Assembly (NCBI RefSeq): GCF_030732095.1
Contig: NZ_JAVAMQ010000005.1
Span: forward strand, 62,001-126,000
DNA: 64,000 nucleotides
Origin: Paracoccus spongiarum
Lineage (GTDB): Bacteria > Pseudomonadota > Alphaproteobacteria > Rhodobacterales > Rhodobacteraceae
Direction of reading: 5' to 3'
Made by a program: the position numbers and the translations under genes. Position 1 is the first letter of the stretch, and every line of letters begins with the position of its first letter. The notes below the pieces were generated by a model. That model had not been told where the DNA came from. It searched no databases and saw only the letters and a list, made by a program, of their open reading frames with translations. Below are positions 19,095-27,966 of the stretch, piece by piece.

Positions 19095-19550
19095 ATGCCC
19101 GACGCGACCGATCGCCGTATCCTCCGGCAATTGCTGGCCGATCCCGATGCCGCGACGGCGGCCCTCGCGGCGCGGGCGGGGGTGACGCCGGCCAGCCTGT
19201 GGCGGCGGCTGGACAAGCTGCGCGAGACCGGCGTGATCGCGGCGATCCAGTTGCGGATCGACTGGCGCGCTTTGGGCTGGGAGGTCGAGGTCAGCCTGCG
19301 CTTCACGCTGGACAAGACCGACCCGCGCGCCTTCGACGAGTTCATCGCCGCCGCCCGCGAGGTCCCCGAAGTGACCGAGATCCAGACCTTCCTGGGCAGC
19401 GTCGACCTGCGCCTGTCGGTGATCGCCCGCGACATGGCGCATTGGCAGCAGGTCTATCGCGACCGCATCCTGACCCTGCCGCATGTCTCGGACAGCGAGG
19501 CGCTGATGCTGGTCTCGACCATCAAGGACAGCGCCGAGCTTGCGCTGTGA
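19095..19550 (+). CDS. Lrp/AsnC family transcriptional regulator (first of a pair)
   Basis: 151 residues: winged helix-turn-helix (about 1-60, 'LAARAGVTPASLWRRLDKL') and RAM effector-binding domain (about 65-150, 'FLGSVDLRLSVIARD'). Divergent from ilvC; neighbours of this family commonly sense amino acids. The stop overlaps the start of a second Lrp gene (GTGA), so the two are co-translated. ATG preceded by GACGGAAAAATC, a modest RBS. Confidence 0.92.
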   Translation: MPDATDRRILRQLLADPDAATAALAARAGVTPASLWRRLDKLRETGVIAAIQLRIDWRALGWEVEVSLRFTLDKTDPRAFDEFIAAAREVPEVTEIQTFLGSVDLRLSVIARDMAHWQQVYRDRILTLPHVSDSEALMLVSTIKDSAELAL

Positions 19551-20014
19551 GCGGGCTGGACGCGACCGATCTGGCGATCCTGCGCATCCTCGCGGCAGAC
19601 GCCACGAAAAGCGCCGCCGAGGTCGGCCGCGCGGTCGGCATCGGCCAGCCCGCGGCCTGGCGTCGCATCCGCAGGCTGGGCGATCAGGGCATCCTCGCCG
19701 GGCGCCGGGTGGTGGTGAACAGCGCCGCCCTGGGCTTCGGCGTCACGGTGTTCCTCGGCGTCCGGCTGGCCGCCAAGGGTCGCACCAGCCTCGAGGATTT
19801 CGAACGCGCCGTCACCGCCATCCCCGAGGTGCAGACGGTCCAGCATGTTCTGGGCCAGTTCGACTATCGGCTGCGCATCACCGCCCGGGACATCAGCGAT
19901 TTCGAACGCATCCTGCGCCGCCGCATCATGACCCTGCCCGGCGTCGGACAGGTCGAGGCCAATGTCATGCTGTCCGAGGAGCGCCGCCCCGGCCCGCTGG
20001 GCACGCTGGCCTGA
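19547..20014 (+). CDS. Lrp/AsnC family transcriptional regulator (second of a pair)
   Basis: 155 residues starting with GTG inside the previous stop (GTGA). HTH at about 10-55 ('SAAEVGRAVGIGQPAAWRRIRRL') and RAM domain with 'HVLGQFDYRLRITARD'. It shares organisation with its neighbour but is clearly divergent in sequence, so it is either a heteromer partner or an independent paralogue. No gene follows on the same strand for 200 bases. Confidence 0.92.
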   Translation: MSGLDATDLAILRILAADATKSAAEVGRAVGIGQPAAWRRIRRLGDQGILAGRRVVVNSAALGFGVTVFLGVRLAAKGRTSLEDFERAVTAIPEVQTVQHVLGQFDYRLRITARDISDFERILRRRIMTLPGVGQVEANVMLSEERRPGPLGTLA

Positions 20015-20218
20015 CGCGGCATCTGTCGCAGACGTGACCGGGCCGGCGGGCATGGGCTTGATCCCGCCGTGCCGCGGGGACGGAATCTGCGGGTTTTCGG
20101 CGGCGATCCGCGCCGATTGCCGGGTCCTTCCTGTCCGGCGATCCATCCCCGCCGCTGCGTGTTAGGGCGATGCGAGCGCCGGGAAACGGCGCCGCCTGAC
20201 GACACAAAGGAGACGATC

Positions 20219-20632
20219 ATGCATCGCCCAATCGCACTGGCCCTCGGTCTTGGCCTTGGCCTGACCGCAACCGCAGCCCTTGCCCAGCAGGAGGCCGCAC
20301 CGGCGCCGCAACAGCCCGCCACGATGGATGCCGCCACCACCTACGAGGCCGCCCGCAACCAGCTTGGCATCCTGAAATTCTGCGAGGGTCAGGGCCATAC
20401 CGGCGCCGAGGCCACCGCGAACCAGCAGCGCCTGGTCGCGATGCTGCCGCAGGGCGACGACGATGCCGGCGCCTCGGCCGAGGAGAAGGGCGCCGGGGGG
20501 ATGGTCTCGATCGCCGGCACCGAGCTGAGCCTCGCCGATGCCGCGTCGAGCCGGGGCAGCAGCGTCGAGGCCCAGTGCAAGCAGATCGAGGCGGCCGTGA
20601 ACGACGTGGCAAAGCGCCTGCCCGCCGGCTGA
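20219..20632 (+). CDS. Small periplasmic protein of Rhodobacteraceae type
   Basis: 137 residues with a clear Sec signal (MHRPIALALGLGLGLTATAALA-QQ). The mature part is small, Ala-rich and helical, with conserved-looking 'YEAARNQLGILKFC', 'LSLADAASSRGSSVEAQCKQ' and two cysteines that could pair. Similar secreted proteins in this family carry the automatic label pore-forming ESAT-6 family; that name is unsupported by anything seen here. AAAGGAGA precedes the ATG. It is monocistronic and ends at a strong hairpin (20677). Confidence 0.7.
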   Translation: MHRPIALALGLGLGLTATAALAQQEAAPAPQQPATMDAATTYEAARNQLGILKFCEGQGHTGAEATANQQRLVAMLPQGDDDAGASAEEKGAGGMVSIAGTELSLADAASSRGSSVEAQCKQIEAAVNDVAKRLPAG

Positions 20633-20676
20633 TCGCCGCCAGCGCACGACCGCTCCCGCGGGGGGCATGGCAGGAT

Positions 20677-20707
20677 GGCAAGGGCGGGCTTCGGGTCCGC
20701 CCTTGCC
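20677..20707. terminator. Strong hairpin between convergent genes
   Basis: Eleven-base perfect stem GGCAAGGGCGG (20677-20687) / CCGCCCTTGCC (20697-20707), 9-base loop, between convergent stops at 20632 and 20749. No T run on either side; probably a factor-assisted or bidirectional transcript end. Confidence 0.6.
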
Positions 20708-20748
20708 CGATGGCGGGGCGCGCCTTCGGTCCCGGGCCGGTCCCGCTG

Positions 20749-22011
20749 TCAGGCGCGCGTCGCCCCGTCCGCGGGTTCCGCCGCGGCCTCGGATGCAACA
20801 AGCGGGCGGGTGGCGGCGCGGGCCGCGTCCTCGTCCTCGGCGGGGGCGCCGGCCTCGACGATGTCGCGGGCCTCCCCCTCGTCCTCGTCCTCCAGCGCGG
20901 GCGGATGCTCTCCGGCGAGGAAATTGCCGAATTTCTCCCACCCCGGCAGATGTTCGGCCAGCACCCGCAGCACCACCAGCACCGGCACCGCGATCACCAT
21001 GCCGATCACCGACCACAGCCACGCCCACAGCGCCACGGCCAGGAACACGACCACGGCATTCATCTGCAACCGGCGCGACACGAAATATGGCGTGATGAGC
21101 TGCCCCTCCAGCGAGGTCAGCGCCAGATAGGTGCCTGCCACCATCGCCGGCCAGAACAGCCCCGGCATCACCACCAGCGCCACCACCCCCGAGATCGCGA
21201 CGCCGGTGATGGCGCCCAGATAGGGGATGAAGTTCAGAAGGAACGCACCGACCCCGAACAGCAGCGGGCCGGGCATCCCCCAGGCCCACATCGCCATGCC
21301 CACCGCAAGGCCCAGGCAGGCGTTGATGACGGTGATCGCGCCGAGATAGCTGCCCAGCGAATCCTCGATCTCGCGCAGGGCGAGATAGGCGGTGCGCTTG
21401 TCGCGCATCGTGTCAAAGCTTTGCACGATCTTCAGATACAGAAGGTCGCCCGAGGAGATCATGAAGAACATCAGGATCAGCGTGAACAGCACCTGTCCGA
21501 CCAGCTGCGGGGTCAGCTTGATCGCGGTCTCGATGGGGCTTTCGCTGTCGCGCTCGACCTTGATGGTCGGCGCGGCTTCCTCGTCCTCGACGACCTGCGC
21601 CTTCTCGATCTCCTCGGCGGCCTTGCGGAAATCGCTGATCGATTCGCGCACCGCCTGGAACTTCCGGTCCAGCTGGCTGCTGATGCCGGGAATGTTGGCG
21701 GCGGCGCGGTTGATCGGGCCGCTGGCCGCATAGGCGATGATGGCCACCAGCGCAAAGATGCCCAGCGTGACAACCGTGGCGGTCACCACATCGGGCACGC
21801 CGCGGCGTTCCGCAAAGCGGCGCAGCGGCGTGAACACGAAGAACAGCAGCAGCGCCATCGTCACCGGCATCAGGAAGTCCCGGCCGGCCGCGACCGCGGC
21901 GAAGGCGAGGATCAGGAAGATGCCGATGACGGCCCAGTTGGCCACGCGGGCAGAGGTGCGTCCCTCGGATTGCGAAAGACGCGGAAAATTGCGCCCCACC
22001 GGACCTGACAT
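20749..22011 (-). CDS. AI-2E family transporter (PerM/YdiK-like permease)
   Basis: 420 residues, polytopic inner membrane protein. Two hydrophobic segments at the start ('WAVIGIFLILAFAAVAAG', 'MPVTMALLLFFVFTPL'), one near 'VVTLGIFALVAIIAYA', a soluble central region and four to five helices at the C-terminal half with the family motif 'FIPYLGAITG' and 'LTSLEGQLITPYFVSRRL' (PxxxGR-like region). Substrate unknown; despite the family name few members move AI-2, some are Na+/H+ antiporters. The last about 60 residues are an acidic tail (LEDEDEGEARD...). Start at 22011 follows CGAGGGGG. Confidence 0.85.
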   Translation of the reverse strand: MSGPVGRNFPRLSQSEGRTSARVANWAVIGIFLILAFAAVAAGRDFLMPVTMALLLFFVFTPLRRFAERRGVPDVVTATVVTLGIFALVAIIAYAASGPINRAAANIPGISSQLDRKFQAVRESISDFRKAAEEIEKAQVVEDEEAAPTIKVERDSESPIETAIKLTPQLVGQVLFTLILMFFMISSGDLLYLKIVQSFDTMRDKRTAYLALREIEDSLGSYLGAITVINACLGLAVGMAMWAWGMPGPLLFGVGAFLLNFIPYLGAITGVAISGVVALVVMPGLFWPAMVAGTYLALTSLEGQLITPYFVSRRLQMNAVVVFLAVALWAWLWSVIGMVIAVPVLVVLRVLAEHLPGWEKFGNFLAGEHPPALEDEDEGEARDIVEAGAPAEDEDAARAATRPLVASEAAAEPADGATRA

Positions 22012-22113
22012 GCTGGCTTCCCCCTCGCGGCCGTCCTGATCGATGGACGGCCAGAGCGGGAAACGCCGGGGGCGTGCCGATTGTTCCGGCCCCACCCGGT
22101 CGATGACGCAAGG

Positions 22114-23340
22114 TCAGATCGGGTTGTCGCCCCGCGCGTCGATCACGCGGCTGGGCAGGCCCATCCGGCCCAGCAGTTCGAGGAAGGGCCGGGGCGGCAG
22201 GTCCTCGACATTGGCCATCACCTTCACGTCCCAGATGCCGCGCGCGATCAGGATCGCCGCCGCGACCGGCGGCACGCCGGCGGTATAGCTGATGCCCTGG
22301 CTGCCGACCTCGGTGAAGGCGTCCTTGTGGTCGGCGACGTTGTAGATGAACACCTCGCCCGGCTGGCCATTCAGGCTGCCCTTGACCAGATCGCCGATGC
22401 AGGTCTTCCCCTCGTAATCCGGCGCCAGGCTGGCCGGGTCGGGCAGCACGGCCTTGACGACCTTCAGCGGCACGACCTCGACGCCCTCGGCGGTGGTGAC
22501 CGGCTGTTCCGACAGCAGCCCGAGATTCTGCAGCACGGTAAACACGTTGATGTAGTGGTCGCCGAAGCCCATCCAGAAGCGCACATCGGCGTCCTTGTAG
22601 CGGGCCGAGAGGCTGTGCACCTCGTCATGGCCCGACAGGTAGGCGGTGCGCTTGCCGACCACCGGCAGGTCCCATTCGCGACCGACCTCGAACATCCGGT
22701 TCTCGCGCCATGCGCCGTCCTGCCAGCTGTAGACGGTGCCGGTGAACTCGCGGAAATTGATCTCGGGGTCGAAATTCGTGGCGAACCAGCGGCCGTGACT
22801 GCCGGCGTTGATGTCGACGATGTCGATGCTGTCGATCCTGTCGAAATATTCGTCCTCGGCAAGCCGGGCATAGGCATTCACCACGCCAGGGTCGAAACCC
22901 GCGCCGAGGATCGCGGTGATCCCGGCCCTTGCCACATCGTCGCGGCGCTTCCATTCGTAATTGCCATACCAGGGCGGCGTCTCGCAGACCTTGGCGGGAT
23001 CCTCGTGGATGGCGGTGTCGATATAGGCGGCGCCGGCGCGGATGCAGCCTTCCAGAACGCTCATGTTGATGAAGGCGGTGCCGACATTGATGACGATGCC
23101 GGCGCCGGTCTGCCGGATCAGCGCCTCGACCGCGGCCGGGTCCATCGCGTCCAGCGCGTGGCTGGCGAAGGGCATCTGGTGGCCCTTCTCGCGCAGCCCC
23201 TCGATGATCGCATCGGCCCGGGCCTTCGTGCGGTTGGCGATATGCAGGTCGCCGAATTCCGCCGCCCATTGCGCCAGCTTGTGCGCCGTGACCTGCGCGA
23301 CGCCGCCCGCGCCGATGATGAGAACGTTCCGTTTGGCCAA
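22114..23340 (-). CDS. Carboxyspermidine/carboxynorspermidine dehydrogenase (saccharopine dehydrogenase family)
   Basis: Reductive condensation of a diamine (putrescine or diaminopropane) with aspartate semialdehyde to the carboxylated polyamine. 408 residues; Rossmann motif NVLIIGAGGVAQ at the N-terminus, 'INVGTAFINMSVLEGC', 'CANSDH-like' GFDPGVVNAYA and the C-terminal 'SYTAGVPPVAAA'. A TTG start at 23340 is proposed: AAAGGAG lies six bases upstream and no ATG or GTG gives the right N-terminus. The next upstream gene is the matching decarboxylase, so the two form an operon. Confidence 0.88.
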   Translation of the reverse strand: MAKRNVLIIGAGGVAQVTAHKLAQWAAEFGDLHIANRTKARADAIIEGLREKGHQMPFASHALDAMDPAAVEALIRQTGAGIVINVGTAFINMSVLEGCIRAGAAYIDTAIHEDPAKVCETPPWYGNYEWKRRDDVARAGITAILGAGFDPGVVNAYARLAEDEYFDRIDSIDIVDINAGSHGRWFATNFDPEINFREFTGTVYSWQDGAWRENRMFEVGREWDLPVVGKRTAYLSGHDEVHSLSARYKDADVRFWMGFGDHYINVFTVLQNLGLLSEQPVTTAEGVEVVPLKVVKAVLPDPASLAPDYEGKTCIGDLVKGSLNGQPGEVFIYNVADHKDAFTEVGSQGISYTAGVPPVAAAILIARGIWDVKVMANVEDLPPRPFLELLGRMGLPSRVIDARGDNPI

Positions 23341-23377
23341 TGCGGTCTCCTTTCCCGGTGGCAGAGACGGGGGCGCC

Positions 23378-24478
23378 CTACGAGAGGCTGCCTTTGTAGT
23401 CGTCATAGCTGAAGCTGCGGACGGTCCTGATGCTGCCATCCTCGGCGCGGATCGCGATGGCGGGCATCGCCACGCCGTTGAACCAGTTCTTCTTGACCAT
23501 CGTGTAGCCCGCCGCGTCGGCGATGCTGATCCGGTCGCCGATCCGCAGCGGCCGATCGAACCGCGCCTCGCCGAAGATGTCGCCGGCAAGGCAGGTCTTG
23601 CCGGCGATCTGGTAGGCGTGGTCGCCCGCCTGCGGCAGCCTGGCGGTCTCGCGATAGATCAGCAGGTCCAGCATGTGCGCCTCGATGCTGCTGTCGACGA
23701 TGGCGACGTCCTTGCCGTTGTTGATGAGGTCGAGGACCGAGACCTCCAGCGTGGTCGTGCCGGTGATGCTGGCCTCGCCGGGTTCCAGATAGACCTGCAC
23801 GCCGAACTTCTGGCTGAACCCCGCCAGCCGGTCGGCAAGCCGGTCCAGCGGATAGCCCTCGCCGGTGAAATGGATGCCGCCGCCAAGGCTGACCCAGTCC
23901 AGCCGCTGCAGCAGGTCGCCGAACTCGGCCTCGATCCGGGTCAACTGGTGGTCGAACAGCTCGAAATCGCGGTTCTCGCAATTGTAGTGGATCATCACGC
24001 CGCTGATCCGGTCCATCGCCGCATCCAGCCGCGCCATGTCCCATTCGCCAAGCCGGCTGAACGGGCGGGCCGGGTCCGCCAGGTCGAAGCCCGAGGTCGA
24101 GAAGCGCGGATTCAGCCGCAGCCCGGTGGTGACGCCCGAGGCCCGATCGCCAAAGCGGTCCAGCTGGCCAAGGCTGTTGAAGATGATCTTGTCGGCATAG
24201 GACAGCGCCTCGTCGATCTCGTGATCGGCCCAGGCGACGGAATAGGCATGGGTCTCCTTGCCGAATTCCTCATGGCCAAGGCGCAACTCGTACAGCGAGG
24301 ACGAGGTGGTGCCGTCCAGATGTTCCCGCATCAGGTCGAAGACCGACCATGTGGCAAAGCATTTCAGCGCCAGCAGCGCCTTGGCGCCCGAGCGGGCGCG
24401 CAGCCGGGCGATCCTTTCCATGTTGCCGCGCAGCAGCGCCTCGTCGATCAGGTAATAGGGCGTCTGCGGTAGGGTCAT
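23378..24478 (-). CDS. nspC: Carboxynorspermidine/carboxyspermidine decarboxylase NspC
   Basis: PLP-dependent alanine-racemase-fold decarboxylase giving spermidine or norspermidine. 366 residues; PLP lysine K39 in LALKCFA, 'SSLYELRLG', 'HYNCENRDFE', 'LGGGIHFTGEGYP' (phosphate/substrate loop) and 'LEPGEA', with catalytic-type 'KTCLAGDIFGE'. This enzyme pair is the alternative polyamine route common in alphaproteobacteria lacking SpeD/SpeE. A near-consensus promoter (24525-24553) precedes it. The exact product (spermidine versus norspermidine) cannot be told from sequence. Confidence 0.93.
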   Translation of the reverse strand: MTLPQTPYYLIDEALLRGNMERIARLRARSGAKALLALKCFATWSVFDLMREHLDGTTSSSLYELRLGHEEFGKETHAYSVAWADHEIDEALSYADKIIFNSLGQLDRFGDRASGVTTGLRLNPRFSTSGFDLADPARPFSRLGEWDMARLDAAMDRISGVMIHYNCENRDFELFDHQLTRIEAEFGDLLQRLDWVSLGGGIHFTGEGYPLDRLADRLAGFSQKFGVQVYLEPGEASITGTTTLEVSVLDLINNGKDVAIVDSSIEAHMLDLLIYRETARLPQAGDHAYQIAGKTCLAGDIFGEARFDRPLRIGDRISIADAAGYTMVKKNWFNGVAMPAIAIRAEDGSIRTVRSFSYDDYKGSLS

Positions 24479-24524
24479 GCGGCATCCCGGGGGCGAAGGC
24501 TTTGACGACAAAAGCGAAAGGGCC

Positions 24525-24553
24525 GATATAGCGAGGCCGGCCGCTTTTCGCAA
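24525..24553 (-). promoter_or_regulatory. Sigma-70-type promoter of the nspC operon
   Basis: On the minus strand TTGCGA (24548-24553), 17-base spacer, TATATC (24525-24530). Places the transcript start about 40 bases before the nspC ATG. Confidence 0.6.
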
Positions 24554-24636
24554 GGAATGGTAACGGACACATGACGGCCCGGAACGCCGGCCCGTTCGGC
24601 GCCGTCAGCCCCGGCGGGCCTGCCACCAGCCCCGCG

Positions 24637-25023
24637 TCAGCCCGCCGTCGCGAGGCGGCGGAATTCGCGCTTCAGCAGGTCAAGCTCGGCCCGGATCTGC
24701 GCCACTTCGGCGGCCAGATCCTCGTCAAGGACGCGCCCCGCCGCCAGGGTCAGCCGCGCCAGCCGCTGTGCGTCCGGTCCGACCGGCGCATCGGGGTCGG
24801 CAGCGTCGTCGGCGATCAGCGTCAGGCTGGTCACGCCCTCCGAGATCAGGGCCGCAGGCAGATCGACCCGCAGGGTCCAGCCGCCCCCGGCGCCGTCCGT
24901 CAGGACCGCCCCGGCCACCGGCTCGCCGCGCGCCACGAGGCAGACCCTGCCGGGTCGCGCGGGCGCGTCCAGCCAGCCGGTCCAGACCCCGCCGCGCACA
25001 CCGTGGCTTTCGAAACTGGGCAT
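24637..25023 (-). CDS. Conserved hypothetical protein
   Basis: 128 residues, not recognised. The first 85 residues look like a small beta domain (WTGWLDAPARPGRVCLVARGEPVAGAV alternation, quoted in part: WTGWLDAP, VCLVARGEPVAG), followed by a heptad-like helix ending AEVAQIRAELDLLKREFRRLA that suggests a coiled coil. No signal peptide. It follows the DUF6478-like gene by nine bases, so the two are probably co-transcribed and may act together. RBS AGGAGGC is present. Confidence 0.65.
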   Translation of the reverse strand: MPSFESHGVRGGVWTGWLDAPARPGRVCLVARGEPVAGAVLTDGAGGGWTLRVDLPAALISEGVTSLTLIADDAADPDAPVGPDAQRLARLTLAAGRVLDEDLAAEVAQIRAELDLLKREFRRLATAG

Positions 25024-25032
25024 CGCGCCTCC

Positions 25033-25818
25033 TTACATGTCGGCGCGCGGATGGCGTGACAGCACCGCGTCGCCGAGCCTGATCGCGTTCATGTAGGGCG
25101 CCTCGAAGATCAGGTCCAGCCAGACCTTGTCCACCGGGCGCGACGACATTTCGGCATAGCCGAGGTCGAACTCGGTGCTGCGCCGGCAGTCCGGGCCGTC
25201 CACCGGATCGCCCAGTTGCCGCAGCATGGTTTCCGTGTTCGGCCCCTGGGCGACGTTCAGGCGGCCATAGACGACGATCGGCCGTTCGGCATGCAGCGTC
25301 ACGTCGAGGCGCAGGATATGGTTGCGCGACAGCCCGGCATTGACCCCGTCCGGCAGGTCCAGCGACAGCGCCAGATAGCCGCCCGCAAATCCCATCACCT
25401 CCAGCGTCAGGCCGTAGGGCGTCTGGTCGGTGGCCCGGCGGTTGCGATCCTGCTTCAGGATCAGGGCGCGGTTCGGGCAGTCATGGAACAGCACCAGTTC
25501 CTCGCCCAGCCGCTGGCCGCTGTCGGGCTCGGCCAGGGTAGACGGGGCGATGCGCCCGCACAGCAGCAGCGGCCTCCAGTGCCAGTCGGTGCCGGGCGGC
25601 AGGTCTGTCAGCTCGACCGGCGCGGCATGGCGCGGCAGGCGCGCATCCGACAGTTGCAGGAACCGGGTAACGCTGCGCTGCAAAGCGGCCGCCTCGTCGC
25701 ACAGTTCGGGCGCGGCCATGCGCCTGCCGCGGGCCAGCGCCTCGGCCTCGGCATCCCATTGGCTGGCCGCAGCCTCGCGCACGAGGCGCGCCAACCAGCC
25801 ATTCCTGCGCAGCGCCAT
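25033..25818 (-). CDS. DUF6478-like Rhodobacteraceae protein
   Basis: 261 residues, soluble, no signal. Blocks such as 'LPPGTDWHWRPLLLCGRI', 'LVLFHDCPNRALILKQDRNRRA', 'LSLDLPDGVNAGLSRNHILRLD' and 'RPVDKVWLDLIFEAPYMN' look like a lineage-specific conserved family; the DUF6478 label is from memory and unverified. Function unknown. ATG at 25818 begins five bases before the ilvD stop side, so it appears to be read through from ilvD; together with the 128-residue protein it forms a small gene pair behind ilvD. Confidence 0.65.
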   Translation of the reverse strand: MALRRNGWLARLVREAAASQWDAEAEALARGRRMAAPELCDEAAALQRSVTRFLQLSDARLPRHAAPVELTDLPPGTDWHWRPLLLCGRIAPSTLAEPDSGQRLGEELVLFHDCPNRALILKQDRNRRATDQTPYGLTLEVMGFAGGYLALSLDLPDGVNAGLSRNHILRLDVTLHAERPIVVYGRLNVAQGPNTETMLRQLGDPVDGPDCRRSTEFDLGYAEMSSRPVDKVWLDLIFEAPYMNAIRLGDAVLSRHPRADM

Positions 25819-25823
25819 CGCGG

Positions 25824-27557
25824 CTATTGATCCATGTAGATGTGGGTTTCGGCGGTGGCGCCGGGATGGGTGACCGCGCCCCATCGCGCGCCGCCCACCA
25901 GCCGCGCATATTTCCACAGCGCACCGGCGGCGTAATCGGTGGGTCGCGGCCCGGCCCAAGCCGCCTTGCGGGCCGCAAGCTCGGCTTCGTCCAGATCGAC
26001 GCTCAGCACGCCCTGCACCGCGTCGATGGTGATGCGGTCGCCATTCCGCAGCAGCGCGATGGGCCCCCCATGCGCCGCCTCGGGCCCGACATGGCCCACG
26101 CAGAAGCCCCGCGTGGCGCCCGAGAAGCGGCCATCGGTGATCAGCGCGACCTTCTTGCCCATGCCCTGCCCCGACAGTGCGGCGGTGGTGGCCAGCATCT
26201 CGCGCATGCCGGGGCCGCCCGCCGGCCCCTCGTTGCGGATGACGATCACGTCGCCCTCGGCATAGTCGCGGCTCTGGACTGCGGCGAAGGCCTCTTCCTC
26301 GGATTCGAAGACCCGCGCCGGGCCGGTGAACAGCTGATCGGCGGCCGGCATCCCGGCCACCTTCACGATGGCCCCGTCCGGCGCGAGGTTGCCCTTCAGC
26401 CCGACGACCCCGCCGGTCTGCGACAGCGGCGTGGCAACCGGATGGATCACCTTGCCGTCGGCCTCGCGGGTCACGCGGTCGATCTCGTCGCCGATGGTCC
26501 GGCCGGTGGCGGTCATGCAGTCCTCGTGAATCAGGCCCGCCTTGCGCAATTCGCGCATCACCACCGGAACGCCGCCGGCCTCGTACAGATCCTTGGCGAC
26601 GTAATCGCCACCAGGCCGCAGGTTCACGAAATAGGGCGTGTCGCGGAAGATGTCGCAGACATCGAACAGGTCGAAATCGATCCCGGCCTCATGCGCGATG
26701 GCGGGAAGGTGCAGCCCGCCATTGGTCGAGCCGCCGGTGCAGGCGACCACGCGCGCGGCGTTTTCCAGCGATTTGCGGGTGACGATGTCGCGGGCGCGGA
26801 TGTTCTTCTCGATCAGCCGCATCACCGCCTCGCCCGAGGCCAACCCGTACTGGTCGCGCGACTCGTAGGGCGCCGGCATCCCCGAGGAATTGGGCAGCGC
26901 CAGCCCGATCGCCTCGCTGACGCAAGCCATGGTGTTCGCGGTGTATTGCCCGCCGCAGGCCCCGGCCGAGGGGCAGGCCACCCGTTCGAGGATGTCCAGT
27001 TCCGCATCGCTCATCTTGCCGGCCTGATGCCGGCCCACGGCCTCGAACACGTCCTGCACCACCACATCCCGGCCGTTCAGCTTGCCCGGCAGGATCGAGC
27101 CGCCATAGATGAACACCGAGGGCACGTTCAGCCGCACCATGGCCATCATCATCCCCGGCAGCGACTTGTCGCAGCCGGCAAGGCCCACCAGCGCGTCATA
27201 GCAGTGCCCGCGCATCGTCAGTTCGACCGTGTCGGCGATGGCATCGCGCGAGGCGAGGCTGGAGCGCATTCCCTCATGCCCCATGGCGATGCCGTCGGTG
27301 ACGGTGATGGTGGTGAATTCGCGCGGGCAGCCGCCGCCCTTCTTGACCCCCTGCTTGACCGATTGCGCCTGCCGGTTCAGTGCGATGTTGCAGGGCGCGG
27401 CCTCGTTCCAGCAGGTCGCGACGCCGACCCACGGGCTATGGATCTCGTCCTCGGAAATGCCCATCGCGTAGAAATAGCTGCGATGCGGCGCGCGGGCCGG
27501 ACCTTCGGTGACATGGCGGCTGGGAAGCCGCGACTTGTCGAAACGCGCATTGCTCAT
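25824..27557 (-). CDS. ilvD: Dihydroxy-acid dehydratase IlvD
   Basis: Dehydrates dihydroxy-isovalerate and -methylvalerate to the 2-keto acids in branched-chain amino acid synthesis. 577 residues. Iron-sulfur cysteines C55 ([11 protein letters not shown]), C129 (GCDKSLPG) and C201 ([16 protein letters not shown]) are in place, as is the C-terminal '[20 protein letters not shown]'. The start at 27557 (MSNARFDK) gives the usual N-terminus; RBS GGGGGATGAG. Not adjacent to ilvC (about 7 kb away), so the pathway genes are dispersed. Confidence 0.97.
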   Translation of the reverse strand: MSNARFDKSRLPSRHVTEGPARAPHRSYFYAMGISEDEIHSPWVGVATCWNEAAPCNIALNRQAQSVKQGVKKGGGCPREFTTITVTDGIAMGHEGMRSSLASRDAIADTVELTMRGHCYDALVGLAGCDKSLPGMMMAMVRLNVPSVFIYGGSILPGKLNGRDVVVQDVFEAVGRHQAGKMSDAELDILERVACPSAGACGGQYTANTMACVSEAIGLALPNSSGMPAPYESRDQYGLASGEAVMRLIEKNIRARDIVTRKSLENAARVVACTGGSTNGGLHLPAIAHEAGIDFDLFDVCDIFRDTPYFVNLRPGGDYVAKDLYEAGGVPVVMRELRKAGLIHEDCMTATGRTIGDEIDRVTREADGKVIHPVATPLSQTGGVVGLKGNLAPDGAIVKVAGMPAADQLFTGPARVFESEEEAFAAVQSRDYAEGDVIVIRNEGPAGGPGMREMLATTAALSGQGMGKKVALITDGRFSGATRGFCVGHVGPEAAHGGPIALLRNGDRITIDAVQGVLSVDLDEAELAARKAAWAGPRPTDYAAGALWKYARLVGGARWGAVTHPGATAETHIYMDQ

Positions 27558-27617
27558 CTCATCCCCCCGGTTGCAGGCTTCCCTTGGGATAGACCGGCGC
27601 AACCGGAGGAACAAGCG

Positions 27618-27956
27618 TCAGGCGACCAGCGCGTCCAGGCGGGCGGCGCAGATGAAGTCGTTTTCGGTGAGCCCGCCGGCCTCATGCGTGGTGAAGACCA
27701 CCTCGCAATAGCCCCAGCCGAAGGTGATGTCGGGGTGGTGGCCCTGCTTGTTGCCCAGCCAGGCGGCAAGGTTGGCCATCTCGACCGCCTTGGCAAAGCC
27801 CTTGAAGGCGAACCGGCGGCGCAGCGTGGTGCCATCGTCCGACAACGCCCAGCCGTCCAGTTGCGCCATCATCGCCCGCGCCTGGTCCGCGGTGTAGGGC
27901 GCGATGCCACCCTTGCAGGGCTCGCAGGTCTTGTCGGCCAGATTGCATGTGGTCAT
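27618..27956 (-). CDS. phhB: 4a-hydroxytetrahydrobiopterin (pterin carbinolamine) dehydratase
   Basis: Recycles the 4a-carbinolamine formed by phenylalanine hydroxylase, its upstream neighbour. 112 residues; the active-site motif GHHPDI (H73, H74, P75) and 'WGYCEVVFTTHEAGGLTENDF' (in part: FTTHEAGGLT) are typical. An N-terminal cysteine cluster (C4, C11, C14) precedes the domain and is unusual. Starts ten bases after the phhA stop with AAGGAGGACA as RBS. Confidence 0.95.
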   Translation of the reverse strand: MTTCNLADKTCEPCKGGIAPYTADQARAMMAQLDGWALSDDGTTLRRRFAFKGFAKAVEMANLAAWLGNKQGHHPDITFGWGYCEVVFTTHEAGGLTENDFICAARLDALVA

Positions 27957-27966
27957 CTTGTCCTCC